Shown one piece after another: positions 6,152 through 10,890 of a stretch of 10,890 bases of DNA. A model generated the notes under the pieces. The model saw only the letters and a list, made by a program, of their open reading frames with translations. It was not told where the DNA came from and ran no database searches. The DNA is taken from assembly GCA_013821865.1 (NCBI GenBank), contig PNJM01000062.1, positions 1 to 10,890 on the forward strand, in the 5' to 3' direction. Numbering within the stretch: position 1 is the first letter of the stretch; each line of letters opens with the position of its first letter. The position numbers were made by a program, and so were the translations under genes. The stretch is from Rhodocyclaceae bacterium. GTDB lineage: Bacteria; Pseudomonadota; Gammaproteobacteria; Burkholderiales; Rhodocyclaceae.

Positions 6152-7819
6152 ATGGAACTGAACGGGCAGGCGAAGAGCTACGATGAGTTGTTCGCGACCT
6201 TCCGCTGGAACACGCCCGGGCGCTTCAACATGGGCCGCGACTGCTGCGGGCGCTGGGCGGAGGACCGTTCGCGCTTCGCCCTCTACTACGAGGACGAATC
6301 CGGGCACACCGAGGCATGGACCTTCTGGGACATCCAGATGCAGGCCAACCGCCTGTGCAATGCCCTGCATGCGCTGGGCGTCAGGCGCGGCGACCGTGTC
6401 GGCATTATCCTGCCGCAGCGCCCGGAAACGGGCATCGCGCACATCGCCGCCTACCAGATGGGCGCCGTCGCCCTGCCGCTGTCGCACCTGTTCGGCCCCG
6501 ACGCCCTGGAATATCGCCTGGAAAACTCCGGGGCCAGCGTCGCCATCGTGGACGAGACGACCCTGCCCAAGCTGTGGCAGGTGCGCGAGCGGCTGCCGAA
6601 CCTGAGGCATGTCATCGGCGTCGGCGGCGCGGCCGAATCTGGCACTCATGACTGGCGTCGGCTGCTGGAGCGCGCCTCGCGCCGCTACACTTGCGCCGAC
6701 ACCTCGGCCGACGACCCTGCGCTGATCATCTACACCAGCGGGACGACGGGCAACCCGAAGGGCGCGCTCATGGCGCAGCGGACGCTGATCGGCAATCTGC
6801 CCGGCTTCGTCTGCTCGCACGATTTTTTCCCGCGGCAGGGCGACATGTTCTGGTCGCCGGCCGACTGGGCGTGGACCGGCGGCCTCTTCGATGCGCTGCT
6901 GCCGACCTGGCATTTCGGCATGCCCATCCTCGGCTACCGCGGCCGCTTCGATCCGGAAAAAGCCTTCCATCTCATGGAAAAGTACGGCGTGCGCAACGTC
7001 TTCCTTTTCCCGACGGCGCTGAAGATGATGATGAAGGCGGTGCCTGAGCCGAAGCAGGAGTACGACATCGACCTGCGCACCATCATGAGCGGCGGCGAGG
7101 CGGTGGGCGAAACCGTGTTCGAATGGGCGCGCGAGAAGCTGGGTGTGACCATCAACGAGATTTTCGGCCAGACCGAGATCAATTACGTCGTCGGCGGCTG
7201 CGCCGCGGTCTATCCGCCCAAGCCGGGCGCCATGGGCCGGCCCTATCCGGGGCACCGCGTGGCCGTGGTCGATGATTCGGGCCATGTGCTGCCGCCGGGA
7301 GAAGTGGGAGAGGTCTGTGTGCAGCGGGGCGATGACCCCGTGTTCCTGCTCGAATACTGGAAGAACCCGAAAGCCACCGAAGAGAAATACATCGGCGAGG
7401 GAAAGGCCGCCTGGGGCCGCACGGGCGACCTGGCGAAAATGGACGAGGACGGCTACCTCTGGTACCAGGGCCGCGCCGACGACATGTTCAAGAGCGCCGG
7501 CTACCGCATCGGGCCTTCCGAGATCGAGAACTGCCTGGTCAAGCATCCGGCAGTGGCCAATGCCGCGGTGGTCGGCGCACCGGACGAAGCGCGCGGCACC
7601 ATCGTCAAGGCGTTCATCGTGCTGCAGCCGGGCGCGCAAGCCTCGGCCGAACTGGAGGCCGATCTGCAGCAGCACGTGCGCCGGTACCTCGCCCCCTACG
7701 AGTACCCCAAGGCCATCGAGTTCATCGATTCCCTGCCCATGACGACGACGGGCAAGGTGCAGAGGCGCGTGCTGCGCCTGCGGGAAGAAGAAAGGCTCAA
7801 GGCGCGCCGGGAAGGTTAA
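6152..7819 (+). CDS. AMP-forming acyl-CoA synthetase, medium-chain (MACS) type
   Basis: The 555-residue enzyme belongs to the ANL adenylating superfamily and should activate a carboxylic acid with ATP to an acyl-AMP, then form acyl-CoA. The core motifs are intact: phosphate loop YTSGTTGNPKG (194-204), SGGEAVGE (313-320), FGQTE (338-342), WGRTGDLAKMDEDGYLWYQGR (421-441, containing the ribose-binding Asp 426 and Arg 441), hinge and CoA motif FKSAGYRIGPSEIE (446-459) and catalytic lysine K535 in TTTGKVQRR. The N-terminus (SYDELFATFRWNTPGRFNMGRD) resembles medium-chain and acetyl-CoA-synthetase-like members; the substrate cannot be told from sequence alone. Start 6152 is set by a Shine-Dalgarno; in-frame starts at 6137, 6098 and 6077 would add residues that look unlike the family. 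The gene is divergent from prkA and convergent with a MaoC hydratase, hinting at fatty or organic acid catabolism. Confidence 0.92.
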   Translation: MELNGQAKSYDELFATFRWNTPGRFNMGRDCCGRWAEDRSRFALYYEDESGHTEAWTFWDIQMQANRLCNALHALGVRRGDRVGIILPQRPETGIAHIAAYQMGAVALPLSHLFGPDALEYRLENSGASVAIVDETTLPKLWQVRERLPNLRHVIGVGGAAESGTHDWRRLLERASRRYTCADTSADDPALIIYTSGTTGNPKGALMAQRTLIGNLPGFVCSHDFFPRQGDMFWSPADWAWTGGLFDALLPTWHFGMPILGYRGRFDPEKAFHLMEKYGVRNVFLFPTALKMMMKAVPEPKQEYDIDLRTIMSGGEAVGETVFEWAREKLGVTINEIFGQTEINYVVGGCAAVYPPKPGAMGRPYPGHRVAVVDDSGHVLPPGEVGEVCVQRGDDPVFLLEYWKNPKATEEKYIGEGKAAWGRTGDLAKMDEDGYLWYQGRADDMFKSAGYRIGPSEIENCLVKHPAVANAAVVGAPDEARGTIVKAFIVLQPGAQASAELEADLQQHVRRYLAPYEYPKAIEFIDSLPMTTTGKVQRRVLRLREEERLKARREG

Positions 7820-7838
7820 TACCTTGAAAAAGCTGTTG

Positions 7839-7953
7839 GCCGCAGATGGACACAGATGGGTCATGAGGTTGCACAGCCGTACTCTTACCCAATGACTGAA
7901 TCGGCGTAATGGATATTTCTGCAAATCTGCGTTTATCCGTGTTCATCTGCGGC
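7839..7953. repeat. Intergenic inverted repeat with 10-nt periodic CAGAT units
   Basis: The left arm, 7839-7860, begins GCCGCAGATGGACACAGAT. The right arm, 7921-7953, read on the minus strand begins GCCGCAGATGAACACGGAT and continues AAACGCAGATTTGC. The two agree at 17 of 19 positions. Within each arm CAGAT-like pentamers recur every 10 bases. The arms flank about 60 bases without visible genes, in the gap between two convergent genes. I remember similar CAGATGAACACAGATAAACGCAGAT elements between genes in many unrelated bacteria, so this looks like an interspersed repeat. The pair could form a long hairpin acting as a bidirectional transcription barrier, but no T-run typical of an intrinsic terminator is evident. 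Confidence 0.7.
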
Positions 7954-7965
7954 TGAAATGCCGTT

Positions 7966-8400
7966 TTAAACACTCCTGATCAGCATCTTGGCGCTCGCTT
8001 CCGCCACGATGTCCCCGTCCTGGTCCCGGCACATTCCAGAAAGGGCCGCGACCCCGCCGCCATGGTGCGGCTTCTGTTCCAGGCCGGTGATCGTCCAGGT
8101 GGTGGTCAGCGTATCGCCGGCGTGCACCGGAGCCGTGAAGCGGCAGGCATGCTCCAGGTAGGCGATGGCCGTGCCGTGGAAGAGCATGCCCAGCGCAGCG
8201 GCCATCATGGAACTGGTAAGGTAGCCGTGGGCAATGCGCCTGCCGAAGCGCGACTCGCCGGCGAATTCCTCGTTCACGTGCAGCGGATTGAAATCTCCGA
8301 ACAGCCCGGCGCCCATCACGATATGCGTCTCGGTCAGCGTCATCACGCTGGAGAAGCAGTCGCCGACCGACACTTCGTTGAAACCGCGTCCCGGATGCAT
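7966..8400 (-). CDS. MaoC-like (R)-enoyl-CoA hydratase / acyl dehydratase
   Basis: The 144-residue product has the single hot-dog-fold size of MaoC-like hydratases such as PhaJ. These hydrate trans-2-enoyl-CoA to (R)-3-hydroxyacyl-CoA, linking beta-oxidation to other pathways. The hydratase signature is intact: GLFGDFNPLHVNEEFA (32-47) with catalytic Asp 36 and His 41, followed by RRIAHGYLTSSMMAA (54-68). It continues with CRFTAPVHAGDTLTTTWTITG. The start ATG 8400 is chosen for its strong GGAG site. The frame runs open upstream to 8523, but that addition crosses the intergenic region and does not look like the family. The acyl-CoA substrate is unknown. The convergent neighbour is an acyl-CoA synthetase, so the two may share a pathway although they are not co-transcribed. 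Alternatives are other MaoC relatives such as mesaconyl-CoA-type hydratases, less likely at this length. Confidence 0.88.
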   Translation of the reverse strand: MHPGRGFNEVSVGDCFSSVMTLTETHIVMGAGLFGDFNPLHVNEEFAGESRFGRRIAHGYLTSSMMAAALGMLFHGTAIAYLEHACRFTAPVHAGDTLTTTWTITGLEQKPHHGGGVAALSGMCRDQDGDIVAEASAKMLIRSV

Positions 8401-8516
8401 TTTCTCCCTCCCCTGGCTGCAAATCCTATCACACGGACCTTGACGCCCTGCGGCAACCGGGCCGGGTGATTGCGTGCTAAAGTCGCGCCGGTCGAATTGC
8501 CGGGCATACCCATCAA
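8401..8516. other. Divergent intergenic region between the maoC-like gene and the PP2C phosphatase
   Basis: The 116-bp gap must hold starts for both genes. Toward maoC, TGATAGGAT (minus strand, 8431-8423) resembles an extended -10 element, placing a start about 15 nt before the maoC ATG. Toward the phosphatase, TGCTAAAGT (8475-8483) is a weaker extended -10-like sequence. Neither has a convincing -35. No palindrome or other structure stands out. Confidence 0.3.
8404..8411 (-). promoter_or_regulatory. Ribosome binding site fixing the maoC-like start
   Basis: On the minus strand GGAGGGAG ends 3 nt before ATG 8400; the upstream GGAG of the pair lies at a more typical 7-nt spacing. This purine-rich run supports 8400 and argues against longer starts toward 8523. 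Confidence 0.6.
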
Positions 8517-9305
8517 GTGTCACTTACCGTCGAAACCTGCGTCGCCCAGCACATCGGCGACCGCAAGGAGCAGCAGGATCGCGCGACCCTGCTGCACCAT
8601 CCGACGCGGCGCGGCATGTTCATGGCGGTGCTGGCCGACGGCATGGGCGGGCATACCGGCGGCGCCATGGCGGCGGAGCAGGTCATCCACAAGGCGGGCA
8701 CCAGCTTCGAGGTGTATGCGCCGGCTTCCGAATCGCCGGGCGACCTGCTGCGCGCGATCATCGCCGAGGCGCATGTCGTCATCAAGCTGACGCGCTTCAC
8801 CAGCGAGCAGGACCCGCACAGCACCGCCTGCGTTCTGCTGTTCCAGCCCGGACGCGTCGACTGGGCGCACTGCGGCGATTCGCGCATCTACCATTTTCGC
8901 GGCGACAAGCTGGTTTCCCGCACAGCGGACCATTCCTATGTGAATGAGCTGGTGCGGCAGGGCAGGATCACCGCCGAAGAGGCGGAGCGCCATCCCCAGA
9001 AGAACGTGCTGCTCGGCTGCCTCGGCTCCGAGCGCGAGCCGACCATCGATTTCGGCGAGGCGGCGCCGCTGGCCGGCCAGGACATCTTCCTGCTCTGCTC
9101 GGACGGCCTCTGGGCCTACTTTTCCGATGCCGAACTGGGCGGCGTGCTGGCGGCGCATCCGCCGCGCGCCGCGGCGGAAATCCTCATCCGGCGCGCGCGC
9201 GACCGGGCGCGCGGCAGCGGCGACAACTGCTCGCTGGCGATCATCAAGCTGGTGGAAAAGAAGCCGGAGTTAAAGAAGGCGGAACCGAAGCCGGCTGTGA
9301 AATAG
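8517..9305 (+). CDS. PP2C-family serine/threonine protein phosphatase (PPM type)
   Basis: The 262-residue protein is a compact, soluble PP2C phosphatase with no membrane segment, expected to remove phosphate from Ser/Thr residues using two metal ions. Motifs in order: HIGDRKEQQDR (12-22), VLADGMGGHTGG (38-49) with metal ligand Asp 41, HSTACVLLF (101-109), AHCGDSRIYHFRGDKL (117-132), TADHSY (136-141), LLCSDGLWAYFSD (192-204) with Asp 196, and GSGDNCSLAII (233-243) with Asp 236. The usual RxxNQD or RxxNED of motif 1 reads RKEQQD here. The C-terminus (about 246-262) is a Lys/Pro/Glu tail beyond the domain. GTG 8517 is the only start between the upstream in-frame stop (8478) and the domain; no Shine-Dalgarno is visible. 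The last 62 bp overlap the end of the opposing histidine kinase gene. Partner kinase is unknown; PrkA lies in the same window but in a separate operon. Confidence 0.92.
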   Translation: MSLTVETCVAQHIGDRKEQQDRATLLHHPTRRGMFMAVLADGMGGHTGGAMAAEQVIHKAGTSFEVYAPASESPGDLLRAIIAEAHVVIKLTRFTSEQDPHSTACVLLFQPGRVDWAHCGDSRIYHFRGDKLVSRTADHSYVNELVRQGRITAEEAERHPQKNVLLGCLGSEREPTIDFGEAAPLAGQDIFLLCSDGLWAYFSDAELGGVLAAHPPRAAAEILIRRARDRARGSGDNCSLAIIKLVEKKPELKKAEPKPAVK

Positions 9306-10890
9306 GCTGCAGTTCGGACGGAATTCCGTCATCCCATAGTGTGAACCAGAAGGTCGCGCCGTTGCCCGGCTCGGACTCGGCCCAGGCACGCCCGCCGTGG
9401 CGCTGAACGATGCGCTGCATGATGGCCAAGCCGATGCCGTTGCCCTCGAATTCGGTGGGCGGATGCACGCGCTGGAATGGCGAGAAGAGCTTCGTTGCGT
9501 ACTGCATGTCGAAGCCGGTGCCGTTGTCGCGCACGAAATAGCACAGCCTGCCATTCAATTCCTTCGCGCCGAACTCGATGCGCGCCTGCGGCGTGTTGCG
9601 GGTGTATTTCCAGGCATTGCCCAGCAGGTTTTCCAGGGCGATGCGCATCAGGGCCATGTCCGCTTCGGCGGACAGGTCGGGCGCGACGCGCAGATCGAGC
9701 CGCCGCCCCGGAGCGGCGACGCGGAGCCTTTCCATCACTTCGCCGGCGATGGCGCTCAGGCCAACGCGGCCCAGGCGCATGCCGGCGCGGCCGATGCGCG
9801 ACAGCCTGAGCAGGTCGTCCATCAGCCAGCCCATGCGTTCGCTGGCCGAAATGATGCGGCGCAGATTGTCCTTGTCGTTTTCGTCGAGCACGGTGGCCGC
9901 ATCTTCCAGGAGGATGCGGGCAAATCCGTCGAGTGCCCGCAGCGGGGCGCGCAGGTCGTGCGACACCGAATAGCAGAAAGACTCCATCTCCCGGTTGGCG
10001 ATCTCGAGTTGCGCCGTGCGCTGGCGCACGCGCTCCTCGAGCTCGGCATTGAGCCGCTGCACCTCATCGCCGGCGCGCTGGCGCGAAATGGCCAGCGCCA
10101 GCTGCTCGGCCATGGTCAGCGCCAGGCGCGTTTCCTCGGCGGAGAATTCGTGCGGGTCATTGAAGCAGAGCATGAAGTTGCCGAACAGCCGGCCCTGGTG
10201 CGCGATGGGAATGAAGGCCAGCGACGCGATCCGCTCCACCCGCAGCACGGGCAGCAGGTGTGCGATCGAGGGGTCCTGTTCCGGATGGGGAACGAGGATC
10301 GGCTGGGCATTCTCCTCGTTGGCCGTCCAGGGCGAATGTCCTTCCGTCGCCGCGCGGTACTGGCCGGAGAGGCCGTCCCAGGCCACGTAACGCATCAGGT
10401 ACTGCTCGTCCCGCGGGGACTTCCTTCGGTCGTCGAAGAGGAGAACGGCGGCACGGTTTGCGCCGCTGGTGCGGCGCACGGCCTGCACGGCCTCGGGAAA
10501 GATCTGCGCCAGCGAGCCGCTTCTGTTGATGGCTTCAGCCAGGCCGTGCAGCGCACGTATCTCATGCATCTGCCGTTCGAGATGCCGCTTGGCCTGTTTT
10601 TCCTCGGTGATGTCGCGGGCAGCGGAAAGAAAGGCCGGCTTGCCGTTGAAGGTGATGGGGGCGCTCTTCACTTCGACCTCGACGACACGGCCGTCGAGGG
10701 TGCGCATGCTGTAGTGGGTCGGCTCCAGCTTGTGCCCGCCGGCGATCAGGCCGTAGCGGTTCTGCGCCTTTTCGCCGCCCTCCGCGCCGAGGTAGTCCGT
10801 GTAGGGGTGTTCTGCCAGCTGCTCGACGCTGGCTGCGCCGACAAGCGTGAGTGCATGGGGGTTGGCGAAGACGAAGCGCCCCTCCTGCAT
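9244..10890 (-). CDS. PAS-GAF sensor histidine kinase, N-terminus beyond the window edge
   Basis: At least 548 residues of a hybrid-free two-component sensor kinase are visible. In order: the rest of a PAS domain (1-95, from GRFVFANPHALTLVG to FLSAARDITEEK), a short helical linker, a GAF domain (about 113-267), a coiled-coil linker (about 270-303), the HisKA H-box FCYSVSHDLRAPLRALDGF with phospho-acceptor His 311, and an HATPase domain with N-box ENLLGNAWKYT (420-430), G1 DNGTGF (455-460), F-box FSPFQRVH and G2 GNGIGLAI (483-490). No transmembrane helix is seen in the visible part. The frame is open to the last base; ATG 10888-10890 sits inside the PAS core, so the true start lies outside. 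The GAF ligand is unknown, and no chromophore-binding Cys motif is recognised. A Pro/Ser/Ala tail (about 530-548) overlaps the PP2C gene by 62 bp, tail to tail. No response regulator lies in the window. Confidence 0.93.
   Translation of the reverse strand: MQEGRFVFANPHALTLVGAASVEQLAEHPYTDYLGAEGGEKAQNRYGLIAGGHKLEPTHYSMRTLDGRVVEVEVKSAPITFNGKPAFLSAARDITEEKQAKRHLERQMHEIRALHGLAEAINRSGSLAQIFPEAVQAVRRTSGANRAAVLLFDDRRKSPRDEQYLMRYVAWDGLSGQYRAATEGHSPWTANEENAQPILVPHPEQDPSIAHLLPVLRVERIASLAFIPIAHQGRLFGNFMLCFNDPHEFSAEETRLALTMAEQLALAISRQRAGDEVQRLNAELEERVRQRTAQLEIANREMESFCYSVSHDLRAPLRALDGFARILLEDAATVLDENDKDNLRRIISASERMGWLMDDLLRLSRIGRAGMRLGRVGLSAIAGEVMERLRVAAPGRRLDLRVAPDLSAEADMALMRIALENLLGNAWKYTRNTPQARIEFGAKELNGRLCYFVRDNGTGFDMQYATKLFSPFQRVHPPTEFEGNGIGLAIMQRIVQRHGGRAWAESEPGNGATFWFTLWDDGIPSELQPISQPASVPPSLTPASFPPA

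Noticed and set aside
6035..7924. A 629-codon open frame on the minus strand opposite the acyl-CoA synthetase
   Set aside because: Its composition is rich in His, Arg, Ala and Gly without known motifs, as expected from the antisense of a GC-rich gene; the plus-strand synthetase has all its family motifs.
8401..8523. Longer start for the MaoC-like protein at 8523
   Set aside because: It would occupy the whole divergent intergenic region and start inside the phosphatase gene; ATG 8400 has a strong Shine-Dalgarno and a family-like length.
1..10890. CRISPR arrays, tRNA, rRNA, transposases, integrases or defence systems
   Set aside because: I looked for regularly spaced repeats, cloverleaf-like sequences and mobile-element motifs and saw none; the gene content looks chromosomal and housekeeping or regulatory.

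Overview
This GC-rich window (roughly two-thirds G+C by eye) reads as chromosomal DNA of a betaproteobacterium, most likely near Rhodocyclales or Nitrosomonadales. That placement rests on base composition, on the proteins' resemblance to remembered families, and on gene content. No rRNA or other phylogenetic marker is present. I see no tRNA, rRNA, CRISPR array, insertion sequence or prophage gene. Eight protein genes fill almost all of the window.

Left (1-1077, +): the end of glcF, the iron-sulfur subunit of glycolate oxidase, cut by the window edge. It converges with a three-gene minus-strand operon (5876 down to 1087) in the order prkA (yeaG) -> yeaH (DUF444) -> spoVR (ycgB). This is a widely conserved but mechanistically poorly understood stress and starvation module: an AAA+ serine protein kinase, a VWA/MIDAS-like protein and a SpoVR-family protein. 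The genes are tightly packed (19-bp gap, then 17-bp overlap) and each has a good Shine-Dalgarno sequence.

Middle (5877-6151): a divergent, locally AT-rich control region between prkA and an acyl-CoA synthetase. It holds three perfect palindromes (17, 19 and 14 bp), a GC-rich hairpin and a sigma-E-like promoter candidate for prkA. The 19-bp palindrome covers the candidate -10 element, so a repressor could act there.

Right: a complete AMP-forming medium-chain-type acyl-CoA synthetase (+) converges on a MaoC-type hydratase (-). Between them lies an inverted, 10-nt-periodic intergenic repeat. A PP2C-family Ser/Thr phosphatase (+) diverges from maoC and overlaps tail to tail by 62 bp with a PAS-GAF-histidine kinase (-) that runs off the right edge.

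Functionally, the window combines carbon metabolism (glycolate oxidation, acyl-CoA activation, enoyl-CoA hydration) with protein phosphorylation control (PrkA kinase, PP2C phosphatase, two-component sensor). A link between PrkA and the PP2C is only a proximity-based inference. The least understood content is the prkA-yeaH-spoVR module and its palindrome-rich promoter region.
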